IMG/VR virus record: IMGVR_UViG_3300009091_000039
Coordinates: 1-33,229 of that record
Origin: a virus
DNA: 33,229 nt
Direction: 5' to 3' (one strand)
Positions 7,270 to 15,737 of this stretch are shown here, piece after piece. Within the stretch, counting starts at the first letter, position 1; each line of letters opens with the position of its first letter. The notes beneath the pieces were generated by a model that saw only the letters and a list, made by a program, of their open reading frames with translations, searched no databases and was not told where the DNA came from. Made by a program: the position numbers and the translations under genes.

Positions 7270-9945
7270 ATGTCAATTACTTTTGGGGTTGCATCAGTCA
7301 CAACAACACTGGGTGGTGCTGGAAGAACAGGCAATGGTGACCTGACCATCCCACTTCCCAGTGGATGGTCGGCTGGTCAGTTTGCAATCCTGATTGTTTT
7401 TAATGACCAAGGAACAGCATCAACACCCACAAACTGGACTTCACTTTCTGGAAGTCCCTTTGGTGGTGATGTCTGGAAACTTTATGTCTTCCACAAATTC
7501 CTTCAGACTGGTGAATCTGACCCAGTGACAACCATTGCTGGGTCGGGGACTGGTATTTCACATGTTGGTGGAATCATGACCTTCAATGGTGTTGACACAA
7601 GCAATCCTGTGGAAGTTGTTGGGACACCCACAGATGGAAGTGGGACACCCATGACAGCAGGTGCAATCACAACACTGACACCACTTGCATGGGTTCTGGG
7701 TCTTTGTGGAAGGGGTGACAATGAATCTTCTTCAAATCAATCTTTTGGTGGGTCAACAACTGATGTCACAGAAAGACTTGACAGTGGAACAAATGCTGGG
7801 GATGATTCACAAGTCAGTGCTTATTCAAAAGAAATCACTTCACCAGCTTCAACAGGTGCTGGTTCAGCCGACACTTCAGCAACAGACCCATGGACTTCTG
7901 TTCTAATTGCAATCAGGAATGCTGTTGCTGGTCTTCTGGTCAGTTCACTGACAGTTGCTGATGTTGTCACCATTCAGCTTGTTGGTGATCTTTCAATCAA
8001 TGTTTCTGATGGTGTGAATATTTCTGATGTAGTCACCACCCAGCTTGAAGGTGATCTTTCAATCAATGTCAATGACATTCTCAAAATTTATGATGTCCCC
8101 ACTATTGAAGCTGAAGTTGGTGATTATGCTGTTGATGTTTTTGATGCACTTAATGTTTCAGATGTCACTACAGCTGAACTGACTGGTGATCTGGGGACTT
8201 CTGTTGCTGACACAATCAATATATCTGATGCTGTTGTCATCCAGCTTGAAGGTGATCTGGTTGCTGATGTCTTTGACAGGCTGAACCTGTCTGATGTTGT
8301 CACAATACAACCTGAAGGTGATCTGGGAACTTCTGTTGCTGATGCACTGAATGTGTCTGATGTTGTCACAATCCAGCTGACAGGTGATTTGTCTGTGAAT
8401 GTCAGTGACATTCTTTCAGTTGCTGACAGTCCAACTGTTCAGGTTGAAATTGAAGGGGAACTGAACATCAGTGTTCTTGATTATGTTTTCATCATTGGTT
8501 TTGATGACAGTGGTTCTGAATTGTTTGTCCCAGCTGGGTCAACTGGTTTTCAGGTTGTGGGTGGTGGTCTTTTTTATGTTCGGGACAACAACCCAGCAGG
8601 GTCTGGAACTTCTGAAGTTTTTGTCACCCTTGAAAGCATTATTGATCTTGCTGATCTGATTCAGGTTTCTGAAAGTGCTTCAGTTGAAATCACTTCATTC
8701 CCTGATTTGAACATTTCAGTTATTGAACAACTGGACATCACAGATTCACCCACTGTTCAGGTGCTGGGTGACAATGAAGCTTCTGTTGCTGATCTGTTGA
8801 ATGTGTCTGATGTTGTTGTTGTTCAGCTGGAAGGTGATTTGATTTCCAATGTTTTTGACAAACTGAATGTGTCTGACATTGTTGTTGTTCAGTTAGAAGG
8901 TGATCTGGTCATTGATGTTTTTGACAAACTGAATGTGTCTGAAGACTTTCAGGGTCAATCAATTGGGGATGGTGAAGTTTCTGTTTCTTCACAGCTGACA
9001 ATTGCTGATGTTGTTACAATCCAGCTGACAGGTGATCTGGAACTTTCTGTCTTTGATGTTCTGGGTGCATCTGATGTTGCTTCAGCTGATCTGTCTTCCC
9101 TTCCTGATCTGATTATTTCAGTTAGTGAACAGCTGAACACTATTGATTCACCCACAATCCAGCTGACAGGTGATCTGGAAGCTTCAGTTGCTTCTGTTCT
9201 TTCACTGATTGATTCTGTGACCATTTTGATGACTGGGGACATACAAATTGACACCCCAGACCTTTTGACCATCACAGACGTGGTTTCCTTGCTTCTGGAA
9301 GGTGATTTGACACTGTCTGTTGCTGACACAGTTGCAATTTCTGATGTTCCAACTATTTCACCAGAAGGGATTGTCAATCCATTTTCTGTTGATGACAGAC
9401 TGACCCTTCAGGATGTTGTTTTTGTCCAGCTGGTGGGTGATCTTCAGCTGTCTGTGTCATCCAGCATCACAGCTGGTGATGATGCAAGCATTCAGGTTCT
9501 GGAAGCTTCAGCACTTTCAATCATTGTCAGTGACCAGCTGACAATTCAGGATGTTGTCACAACACAGCTTGAAGGTGATCTGGTCATTGATGTAAATGAC
9601 AGACTGGACATTTCTGAACAGATTGAAATAAGTTCAGCACTTGAAATTTCTATTGCTGAACAGTTGACAATCATTGAAGACATCACAGTCCAGCTGGAAG
9701 GTGATCTGGTCATTGATGTGTCTGACCAGCTGACAGTTGGTGATGAAGTCCTGACAGCATTCAGTGGTGATTTTTATGTTGATGTGTTTGATGAAATTTT
9801 CATCACAGACTATCCAGCAACACCAACACCAGAAGAAAGAATTTTTTATGTCTTCAGGGAAACAGATTTCATCATCATTGGTGATGGGTGGGAAGCACAC
9901 AGGGTTTTGGAAATTAAAAATGAAGGAAGGAATTTCAATGCTTAA
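7270..9945 (+). CDS. Giant repeat fibre protein (about 25 x 22-residue repeats)
   Basis: 891 residues. Residues 1-212 form a beta-sandwich-like head module with 'PLPSGWSAGQFAILIVF', 'PTNWTSLSG' and a later 'WTSVLIAIRNA', a layout seen at the start of phage fibre and adhesin proteins. From about residue 223 to 850 the protein is a tandem array whose unit reads roughly 'V-D-LNISDVVTIQLEGDL'. It is interrupted once (about residues 405-470) by an unrelated segment 'SELFVPAGSTGFQVVGGG'. The last 35 residues are different and may be a tip or trimerisation region. Cys is nearly absent and Asp abundant. An elongated beta-solenoid or fibrous trimer is likely, but no homologue with known function is recognisable. 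No SD of standard strength lies before ATG 7270, which is 6 bases after the glycosyltransferase stop. Confidence 0.8.
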   Translation: MSITFGVASVTTTLGGAGRTGNGDLTIPLPSGWSAGQFAILIVFNDQGTASTPTNWTSLSGSPFGGDVWKLYVFHKFLQTGESDPVTTIAGSGTGISHVGGIMTFNGVDTSNPVEVVGTPTDGSGTPMTAGAITTLTPLAWVLGLCGRGDNESSSNQSFGGSTTDVTERLDSGTNAGDDSQVSAYSKEITSPASTGAGSADTSATDPWTSVLIAIRNAVAGLLVSSLTVADVVTIQLVGDLSINVSDGVNISDVVTTQLEGDLSINVNDILKIYDVPTIEAEVGDYAVDVFDALNVSDVTTAELTGDLGTSVADTINISDAVVIQLEGDLVADVFDRLNLSDVVTIQPEGDLGTSVADALNVSDVVTIQLTGDLSVNVSDILSVADSPTVQVEIEGELNISVLDYVFIIGFDDSGSELFVPAGSTGFQVVGGGLFYVRDNNPAGSGTSEVFVTLESIIDLADLIQVSESASVEITSFPDLNISVIEQLDITDSPTVQVLGDNEASVADLLNVSDVVVVQLEGDLISNVFDKLNVSDIVVVQLEGDLVIDVFDKLNVSEDFQGQSIGDGEVSVSSQLTIADVVTIQLTGDLELSVFDVLGASDVASADLSSLPDLIISVSEQLNTIDSPTIQLTGDLEASVASVLSLIDSVTILMTGDIQIDTPDLLTITDVVSLLLEGDLTLSVADTVAISDVPTISPEGIVNPFSVDDRLTLQDVVFVQLVGDLQLSVSSSITAGDDASIQVLEASALSIIVSDQLTIQDVVTTQLEGDLVIDVNDRLDISEQIEISSALEISIAEQLTIIEDITVQLEGDLVIDVSDQLTVGDEVLTAFSGDFYVDVFDEIFITDYPATPTPEERIFYVFRETDFIIIGDGWEAHRVLEIKNEGRNFNA
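7936..9815 (+). repeat. Tandem 66-bp (22-residue) coding repeats in the fibre gene
   Basis: About 25 units, each ending close to QLEGDL or QLTGDL. Unit spacing is 22 residues with rare 20-24 residue variants. Repeats are diverged at DNA level, so this is an old array rather than a recent expansion, although neighbouring units around 8800-8940 (FDKLNVSD... twice, FDKLNVSE once) are very alike and may be recent duplicates. Confidence 0.85.
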
Positions 9946-11278
9946 AAAAATAATTTATGTCATTTTGCTGTCAGCTGTTTCTGTGTTTGCACAGTTCACT
10001 TCTGTTCACACAGGGGAACATGTTGATTCAAGTGTCACAGCATATGACTTTGCAATTCTTCAGCTTGAAGGTCAGACCATTGATGGTTCTGTGACAGCTG
10101 GGGAAGTTTGTGAACTTACTTCTTCAGGATGGAATGAAGCTGATGCTTCAGCTGAATCAACAGCTGATGGTGTTCTGGGAATCTATTTGGGTTCAAATCA
10201 GGTTCTTCTTTCTGGAATATACACAACAACAGGACTGACAGCTGGAAGTTTGTATTGGTTGAGTGAAACAGAAGGACAATGGACATCAACCATGCCGACA
10301 GCAACAGGGACAATTGTGAAGTTCATTGGTCAGGCAATTTCAACAACAAAGCTTGTGGTCTTTCAAAATATTTGGCTGGAAAGGGGTTCAGGTGGTGGTG
10401 AAGATACTTTGCACTACACAACAGTCCCATTGGTGATAGGGTTGCAGGACACCATTGATGCTTTACAGTCAGACATTGAAAACATCCTGAATATAGGTGA
10501 TGTCAGAGTTCCCTTCATGTGGGCTTATTTACAACTGGACACCACTGGTTCAGTGGTAAGCATTGACAGTGTCAAGGATGGTGCTGTTTCAACCTTGTTC
10601 ACATCAGACACCTTTGATGTCAGCACAAATGATGTTGTCTGGGTTCATGTTGATTCAGGAAAATACAAAGTCAAATATAAGTTTGAAAGTGAAACAGCAA
10701 CTTGGATTGCCAACTGGCAAACAAACGCAAACTATTACAAGGGAGTTGATTCAGCTGTGGTTCAGTTTTACACAGGTGCATCCAATTCAACAGCTTATGA
10801 ACAGGTGTTTTATGTCAGCAATGATGCTGACACATTCTTGGTGACCACAGTTGCTTCTGGTGGTGACACACTTGGTGCAGAACTGATCACCAATGGCGAC
10901 ATGGAATCCAACAGTGAATGGGTCACATATTTGGCTGGGACAAACTATCAAAGTTCAACAGCACCACATGGTGGGACATACAGCTGGTATGTCAGTGCGG
11001 TTTCAGGTGCTGGAATTTACAACAGTGCTGTCACACTGGAAAATGGTGAAACATATTATATTGATTTTTGGGTCAAGGTTGTGACAGTTGGTGGGAATGC
11101 AAAATGCAATTTCATTTCAGCTGAAATAGTCAATGAAGACTACACAGATGGAAGCTGGGTTCATGTCATTGCTTCTTTTGTTTCAGATGTGACAAGTTCA
11201 TCTATTTACTTTCTGTCAAATGGTGGTGCTTATGAATTTTATATTGATGATGTTTCACTTAAAAAGAAATTAAACTGA
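9938..11278 (+). CDS. Secreted-type fibre/adhesin-like protein with C-terminal carbohydrate-binding-like module
   Basis: 446 residues. The true start is ATG 9938 (AAGGAAGG upstream, 8-base overlap with the previous gene), not in-frame ATGs further upstream, because it creates a complete Sec signal peptide: MLKKIIYVILLSAVSVFAQ, cleavage expected before Gln. The next region (about residues 20-150: 'VTAGEVCELTSSGWNEADASA', 'GVLGIYLGS', 'GLTAGSLYWLSETEGQWTS') matches a small beta domain common in phage capsid/tail proteins. Residues about 320-446 begin 'LGAELITNGDMESNSEW' and end 'YEFYIDDVSLKKK', the framing of CBM4/9-like jelly-roll sugar-binding modules. It probably binds a surface glycan. Why a virion protein should be exported is unclear. 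Confidence 0.75.
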   Translation: MLKKIIYVILLSAVSVFAQFTSVHTGEHVDSSVTAYDFAILQLEGQTIDGSVTAGEVCELTSSGWNEADASAESTADGVLGIYLGSNQVLLSGIYTTTGLTAGSLYWLSETEGQWTSTMPTATGTIVKFIGQAISTTKLVVFQNIWLERGSGGGEDTLHYTTVPLVIGLQDTIDALQSDIENILNIGDVRVPFMWAYLQLDTTGSVVSIDSVKDGAVSTLFTSDTFDVSTNDVVWVHVDSGKYKVKYKFESETATWIANWQTNANYYKGVDSAVVQFYTGASNSTAYEQVFYVSNDADTFLVTTVASGGDTLGAELITNGDMESNSEWVTYLAGTNYQSSTAPHGGTYSWYVSAVSGAGIYNSAVTLENGETYYIDFWVKVVTVGGNAKCNFISAEIVNEDYTDGSWVHVIASFVSDVTSSSIYFLSNGGAYEFYIDDVSLKKKLN

Positions 11279-11279
11279 C

Positions 11280-13214
11280 ATGAAAAATTTTTTGACAAGC
11301 TTGCTTTTTATTATTTCTGTTAATGCACAGAACGTGTGGTATGTTTCACCAAGTGGGAACAATTCAGATGGTTCAACTTGGGAAAATGCTTGGACTAATT
11401 TAGATCAGTTCACTTGGGAAACTGACATCAGTGCTGGGGACACCATTTATGTTGATGCTGGTGATTATGCTGGGGTTGAACTGGTCAGTGGGTTGAATCC
11501 ACAAGAACTGAATAACGGACTAAGAATATATTTCAGCACACAGGTTGTTGTGACAAGGTCTTATGAGGCAGGGCACACAGGAACAGTCAGGTTCATAAAA
11601 GATCAGGCTGAAGAAAGAGCATTCAGAGCATATGGAATTGCAAATGTGAAGTTCAATGGTTTCACGTTTTCAAATATTGCTGATGTATATACTGACAATG
11701 GCAATTATTCAAATTGCACCATTGGATATGACAGTCTGATTGTGATGGATAGTTGCAGGTTTGTGACAATTGGAAATCCTTCAGCAGTGTTGAACGTGGG
11801 ATATTCAGAGAAAGTCACAGTTCAAAATAGTATTATTGAAACCATGCCGAACACTTATGCAAGGGCTTATGACATCATCACCTTTGGAACAGGAAGGGGT
11901 GGAATAACTTTCAAGAACAACAGCATTATTCAGAGAAGTGCTTATTCTGGGACTTCTGGGACTTCCAATGGTGCTGTCACATTTACAGACACATCACTGA
12001 CTGACACAAGGTTGACTGGTGGTAGTGCATTAGTCCCAAACTATCACAAGCATGGAACAATAACAGTTGGGGATTCTTCCTATTTATTTGTTGACAGCAA
12101 TTCAACCAACACATTTTATGGGGTGGAATGGACTGGTGGTGGGAAACCAGCAGATGGTTCAGCATGGTATGTCAACACAGCACAGCACAGGGACTTTATT
12201 CAGTGGAGTGAGTTTTTGAACACTGACCCTGAATTCAATCTGATAGTGTTTGATAAAAATTTCATGCTGGTGTTGACCCCTGAAGCACATGCTTATAACA
12301 TGTTATTTTACAGTGTCAGTGCATTTCCCCAGTATGGAAGGATGGTTTTCACAAACAACATTCTGGTGGTTGAAACAGCAGGAATCACACCCCTTGAAAA
12401 TTGTGGTGGTCAATATGCAATTCAGAACTATACTGATGTGACAAATGGAACTGGAAGTGGTGTGACAACAGACAACACTTCCCTGACAGACACAGACCTT
12501 GACATGGAAACTGATGTCTTCATAGGTTGCAGGCTGACCTGTGCTGGTGAAACCCTGACTGTGACAAGCAATGACAATGACACATTTTTTGGCACAGAAG
12601 GATGGAGTGGGGAAACACCACCCAGTGGTTCACCTTGGTCACTTGCAACAATTCATGCAAATCATCTGAACTGGACTGTGATAAACAACACTTTCATCAC
12701 CCCAAATGGTGGACTAAGTATTGACCCCTTTGATTCAATGATAGTTAAAAACAATTTTTTCATAGGTGGTTGTGCTACTGATCAGGCGGTGATGGGAATG
12801 GGTTACAGCAACACACACTTTGACACTTCTTTCAAAGATGTTGACTACAATCACTATTGGTTTCCAAGCTGGAACAGCAATGTCAGACAGTTCAGAATCT
12901 ATGGTGGGACTTCCAGAAATTGGGGTGACTGGAAAGCTGAAGGTGTGGATGTGAATTCAGACACTGGACACATAAGTCTTGCAGATGTAAGGGATTCAGT
13001 GATTGCTTCATACATGCCGACAGAACAAATTGCAGGGACTGATGTTTCCCAGTATGGTGTCACCACTGACATCCTTGGCAATGAAAGAACTGTCTGGACT
13101 ATTGGTGCACTGGAATTTCAAAGTGGAACAGGAACTGGAACATTCAAAATTTTGGGTGTGAATGTTTCAAAGGTTTTGGGGATTTCCCCTTCAAAGATTT
13201 TTGGAATTCAATGA
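11280..13214 (+). CDS. Right-handed beta-helix (pectate-lyase-like) spike protein with signal peptide
   Basis: 644 residues. Signal peptide MKNFLTSLLFIISVNAQ, then 'NVWYVSPSGNNSDGSTWENA', the standard opening of secreted parallel beta-helix proteins. Repeated 'FKNNSII', 'VIDSC-F', 'VNNTFI'-type rungs follow. Two related inserts of about 75 residues break the helix (11976-12206 and 12462-12674). The C-terminus carries three short repeats KILGV, KVLGI and KIFGI, each preceded or followed by a Ser, a tail motif also seen on other phage proteins. Such helices often bind or cut polysaccharides, but I cannot identify catalytic residues. Word usage differs from neighbours: GAG triplets, nearly absent elsewhere, occur about eight times, suggesting more recent acquisition. 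The start is 1 base after the preceding stop. Confidence 0.75.
   Translation: MKNFLTSLLFIISVNAQNVWYVSPSGNNSDGSTWENAWTNLDQFTWETDISAGDTIYVDAGDYAGVELVSGLNPQELNNGLRIYFSTQVVVTRSYEAGHTGTVRFIKDQAEERAFRAYGIANVKFNGFTFSNIADVYTDNGNYSNCTIGYDSLIVMDSCRFVTIGNPSAVLNVGYSEKVTVQNSIIETMPNTYARAYDIITFGTGRGGITFKNNSIIQRSAYSGTSGTSNGAVTFTDTSLTDTRLTGGSALVPNYHKHGTITVGDSSYLFVDSNSTNTFYGVEWTGGGKPADGSAWYVNTAQHRDFIQWSEFLNTDPEFNLIVFDKNFMLVLTPEAHAYNMLFYSVSAFPQYGRMVFTNNILVVETAGITPLENCGGQYAIQNYTDVTNGTGSGVTTDNTSLTDTDLDMETDVFIGCRLTCAGETLTVTSNDNDTFFGTEGWSGETPPSGSPWSLATIHANHLNWTVINNTFITPNGGLSIDPFDSMIVKNNFFIGGCATDQAVMGMGYSNTHFDTSFKDVDYNHYWFPSWNSNVRQFRIYGGTSRNWGDWKAEGVDVNSDTGHISLADVRDSVIASYMPTEQIAGTDVSQYGVTTDILGNERTVWTIGALEFQSGTGTGTFKILGVNVSKVLGISPSKIFGIQ
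11976..12206 (+). repeat. Intragenic duplicated insert, copy A
   Basis: Encodes about 77 residues beginning VTFTDTSLTDTRL and containing 'NTFYGVEWTGGGKPADGSAW'. It matches copy B at 12462-12674 in the motifs TSLTDT-L, N-TF-G and WTGG-P--GS-W. The region is probably a small beta-barrel inserted into a beta-helix loop. Confidence 0.65.
12462..12674 (+). repeat. Intragenic duplicated insert, copy B
   Basis: Encodes about 71 residues beginning VTTDNTSLTDTDL and containing 'DTFFGTEGWSGETPPSGSPW'. Homologous by eye to copy A; DNA identity is modest, so the duplication is not recent. Confidence 0.65.
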
Positions 13215-13248
13215 ATGCTTTTATGATTAAAAATTCAATGGTGGGATA

Positions 13249-13692
13249 ATGTATTTCATTTTGTTTCTTTTTGTGCTTGCTTTGATTGCTGGACACAGGG
13301 AAGTTGAAATCCTTGTGAAAGCACTTCTGTGGACAATGGAAATGACATGGCTGAAGTTCTGGGAAGGTGGGAAAGGAATTTTCAGGATGTTTGATTCATT
13401 CCATTTCATGAATGGACTGTGGTGGTTTCTTGTCATCCTGTTCATCATCACTGAAGTGATCTGGTTTTATTTGTTTCAGGACTTCTTCATTGAAGTCTGG
13501 GTCTTTATTATTTCAAGGGAAATCTGGTGGGTCATTGCTTCTGTCATCCTGAATGTTGTCATCTACTGGCAGACATACATGTGGTTCAGAAATGTTTCAA
13601 TGCACATCATCTTCATGAAACCGAAACACAGACAATGGAAATATATTTTTCCACTTGTTGACTTATATGACAAACTGAAAGGGAAAAAATGA
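13249..13692 (+). CDS. Multi-pass membrane protein of the lysis-like block
   Basis: 147 residues. Hydrophobic segments are at about 2-18 (MYFILFLFVLALIAG), 55-75 (GLWWFLVILFIITEVIWFY) and 80-105, with an aromatic-rich, amphipathic stretch at 28-50. The C-terminus is basic (KLKGKK) and likely cytoplasmic. I do not recognise the family. It is the first of a run of four translationally coupled membrane-protein genes, so a part in host lysis or envelope modification is the best guess. The stop overlaps the next start (ATGATG). Confidence 0.7.
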   Translation: MYFILFLFVLALIAGHREVEILVKALLWTMEMTWLKFWEGGKGIFRMFDSFHFMNGLWWFLVILFIITEVIWFYLFQDFFIEVWVFIISREIWWVIASVILNVVIYWQTYMWFRNVSMHIIFMKPKHRQWKYIFPLVDLYDKLKGKK

Positions 13693-14060
13693 TGTGTGTG
13701 GTCACACAAAATGGAATCAGGATGAATGATGGTTCATTCATCCCATATGACACATCAATTGCTGACATCCATCCAAAGCACATTGATGAACTGTCAAAAA
13801 ATGTTTCTTCTGTCTGGGAAAACTTTTTGATTCATAGACAAATCAAGGAAATGAAAAATGAAATTCTTCCACTTCTTCAGTCAGTTGCTACACACACCAC
13901 TGGTTGTCCTATCAACAGAACAGCTGTGGAAGCAATTGTCCTTGACAAAATGAAATCAGTGGGGAAACAGGGATGGGTGAAAACACTTGACATCATCAAG
14001 AACATCACCCTGATTGCAACAGGAATTCTGGTTGTTTTAAAAATATTAGAAAGGATTTGA
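13689..14060 (+). CDS. Tail-anchored membrane protein (XhlA-like topology)
   Basis: 123 residues; ATG 13689 overlaps the preceding stop, ATG 13692 is an alternative. A soluble, partly helical N-terminal region of about 100 residues (with 'IKEMKNEILPLLQSVATHT') precedes one C-terminal membrane segment, 'ITLIATGILVVLKIL', and the protein ends 'ERI'. Small proteins with a coiled/helical domain and a C-terminal anchor occur next to holins (XhlA type) and regulate or assist them. Sequence similarity to XhlA is not strong enough for a firm call. Confidence 0.6.
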   Translation: MMCVVTQNGIRMNDGSFIPYDTSIADIHPKHIDELSKNVSSVWENFLIHRQIKEMKNEILPLLQSVATHTTGCPINRTAVEAIVLDKMKSVGKQGWVKTLDIIKNITLIATGILVVLKILERI

Positions 14061-14062
14061 AC

Positions 14063-14398
14063 ATGGAAAAATTTTTCATTGAACACTTTGGTCTGGGGTG
14101 GTCACTTTTTGCAATCCCAGTTTTCTCTGGTGTTGTCATGTCTTTTGTTGTCATTGCAATTGACACACTGACCACAGATGCTTTCAAGGGAAGGTGGATG
14201 CTTCTGGGTGCATCCTTTGTTGTGGGTGCTGGTCTGGTTGTGGGTTTCCCCACTGTGTGTGCAACATTGTTTGACAAAATCATTGTGACCTTCCTGAATG
14301 TCCTTTTTGCACTGACATTCTATCACCTGAAGGGGAAGGAACTTGTTGAGTTCATCATCATCAAGGTCTTTGGGAAGGTTCAGAAGAAGGTGGAATGA
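14063..14398 (+). CDS. Holin candidate (three membrane segments)
   Basis: 111 residues. ATG 14063 is chosen because AAAGGA lies 7 bases upstream; a TTG at 14057 is too close. Hydrophobic segments are at about 10-32 (GWSLFAIPVFSGVVMSFVV), 45-65 (LLGASFVVGAGLVVGF) and 70-90 (IIVTFLNVLFALTFY), with a basic C-terminal tail (KVFGKVQKKVE). Size, three-segment topology and neighbours fit a holin that permeabilises the inner membrane at the end of infection. The stop overlaps the next ATG (ATGATG). Confidence 0.6.
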   Translation: MEKFFIEHFGLGWSLFAIPVFSGVVMSFVVIAIDTLTTDAFKGRWMLLGASFVVGAGLVVGFPTVCATLFDKIIVTFLNVLFALTFYHLKGKELVEFIIIKVFGKVQKKVE

Positions 14399-14835
14399 TG
14401 AAAACAATTTTGAAAGCTTTTTATTTGTTTGCACTGGTCTGTGCACTGATGCTTCTGTGGAACTGTTCTTCAAGTCAGCAAGTTTCAGATCAGGTGGTCA
14501 TTGAAACAAGAACAGACACCATCACTGTCTATATTGCAGGAAGAACTGACACAGTCATTGCAGAACCACAGGAACTGTCTGATCTGGGTCTGGTCTGGAC
14601 TGGGAACATTGTGGAAGGTGTTGACACAATTTACAGAATCAAGTTTGTTCCAAGGGACACAATCTTCATCTTTGAAAAACCAAAAGATTCACTGAATGTT
14701 GTCCACCAATATCAGGACACAACATCAATCACACAGACAACAATCATTGAAGAACCAACATTCATTGAACAGTGGTGGTGGTTGATTCTGGTTGTTCTGG
14801 TTCTGGTTCTTATCATTGTCATAAAACTAAGGTGA
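14395..14835 (+). CDS. Candidate unimolecular spanin (lipoprotein signal plus C-terminal membrane anchor)
   Basis: 146 residues. The N-terminus is a basic-hydrophobic signal ending LLWNC-SSS, a candidate lipobox with Cys24 as the lipidated residue (Trp and Asn before Cys are unusual). A periplasmic stretch of about 100 residues rich in Thr/Asp/Ile follows ('TRTDTITVYIAGRTDTVIAE'). The protein ends in a strong membrane segment 'WWWLILVVLVLVLIIVI' with a KLR tail. An outer-membrane lipoprotein that also spans the inner membrane is the architecture of unimolecular spanins such as T1 gp11, which fuse the two membranes at lysis. Directly follows the holin candidate. ATG 14398 is an equally likely start. 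Confidence 0.6.
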   Translation: MMKTILKAFYLFALVCALMLLWNCSSSQQVSDQVVIETRTDTITVYIAGRTDTVIAEPQELSDLGLVWTGNIVEGVDTIYRIKFVPRDTIFIFEKPKDSLNVVHQYQDTTSITQTTIIEEPTFIEQWWWLILVVLVLVLIIVIKLR

Positions 14836-14839
14836 AAAA

Positions 14840-15268
14840 ATGGGAGTAAATAGTTTCAGAAATTATGTGGTGAAAGTATTTCACAAACCAGTGACATTCC
14901 TTGACACTGTTCATTTCAGGGGTGGAAAACCTTACAAATATTATATTGGTTTGATGTCGCAATTATATCAAGATGCACCCACTGTCATAATATTGGAAAA
15001 TACCATTGGTGAAATTGTTTGGACAAGGGTCAACACTGGGGTGTTTCGTGGAACATTGGCAGGTGCTTTTGTGGACAAAAAAACTTGGTGCTATATGAGG
15101 ATGGCACATTCTTCTGTTCCTTCTGTTGTTGGTTATTCCAGCATGAAAAGATATAATGATGATTTTATTGAAGTTACATCAGGGGAGTATGACCCACCAC
15201 CCACAACACTGTGGGGAAGGGATGGAATACTGTGGGAAGTTCCGTTTGAAATCAGGGTTTATCCATGA
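14840..15268 (+). CDS. Uncharacterised protein in the lysis-like block
   Basis: 142 residues, ATG with AAGGTGA upstream. Mixed alpha/beta appearance, with 'YKYYIGLMSQLY', 'TVIILENTIGEIVWTRV' and a C-terminal 'DGILWEVPFEIRVYP'. No signal peptide, membrane segment or known motif. Word usage is less constrained than in neighbouring genes (ATAATATT, two GAG triplets), which may mark separate origin. Its stop overlaps the DUF5675-like start. Confidence 0.7.
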   Translation: MGVNSFRNYVVKVFHKPVTFLDTVHFRGGKPYKYYIGLMSQLYQDAPTVIILENTIGEIVWTRVNTGVFRGTLAGAFVDKKTWCYMRMAHSSVPSVVGYSSMKRYNDDFIEVTSGEYDPPPTTLWGRDGILWEVPFEIRVYP

Positions 15269-15735
15269 TGACATTGAAACTTGAAAGACTGATTGACACT
15301 GGACATGAAACAGTGGGAATTCTATACAACAGAAATCACATTGAAGGAACAGATGAATTTCTGTGCTTCACACTTGAAGATGAAAAAAGAACACAGAAAA
15401 TTTATGCTGAAACCAGAATCCCAGCTGGGACATACAAAATCAATTTAAGAACAGAAGGAAGAATGCACCTGAAATATTCAGGGATGTTTCCAAAAGTTCA
15501 TGTTGGTATGTTGCACCTGACTGATGTTCCAAATTTTGAATTCATTCTGATTCACACTGGGAATGATGAAGATGACACAGCTGGGTGCATCCTTGTTGGT
15601 TCTTATCCAGTGGAATTTGAAGAAGGAAGATTCAGGATTGAAAAATCAACAAAAGCTTATGAAAAAATTTATCATCAAATTGCAAAAGAAATTTCCACAG
15701 GTGGAAATGTTTTCATCACAATCATTGACAACTGA
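15265..15735 (+). CDS. DUF5675-like protein, candidate cell-wall-active lysis enzyme
   Basis: 156 residues; ATG 15265 overlaps the previous stop, ATG 15268 is an alternative. Features match the DUF5675 family: 'FTLEDEKR', 'IPAGTYKI', then 'FILIHTGNDEDDTAGCILVGS', where a His and a later Cys sit in a layout recalling L,D-transpeptidase-type domains (His...Gly-Cys). DUF5675 genes are common in phages infecting Bacteroidota-type hosts, often among lysis or tail genes. A role in peptidoglycan processing is inference. No standard lysozyme or amidase is seen in this window, which makes this the best endolysin candidate here. Confidence 0.7.
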   Translation: MMTLKLERLIDTGHETVGILYNRNHIEGTDEFLCFTLEDEKRTQKIYAETRIPAGTYKINLRTEGRMHLKYSGMFPKVHVGMLHLTDVPNFEFILIHTGNDEDDTAGCILVGSYPVEFEEGRFRIEKSTKAYEKIYHQIAKEISTGGNVFITIIDN

Positions 15736-15737
15736 CC

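Noticed and set aside
8955-9377. - strand open frame opposite the fibre repeats
   Set aside because: Product is a mirror of the repeats, with no ribosome site and no independent signal.
7936-9815. Repeat array considered as CRISPR or a diversity-generating target
   Set aside because: Repeats are in-frame 66-base coding units without spacers; no reverse transcriptase or Cas gene is present.
9764-9937. Upstream extension of the signal-peptide protein
   Set aside because: Lies in the fibre gene in another frame, has no ribosome site and would bury the clear signal peptide.
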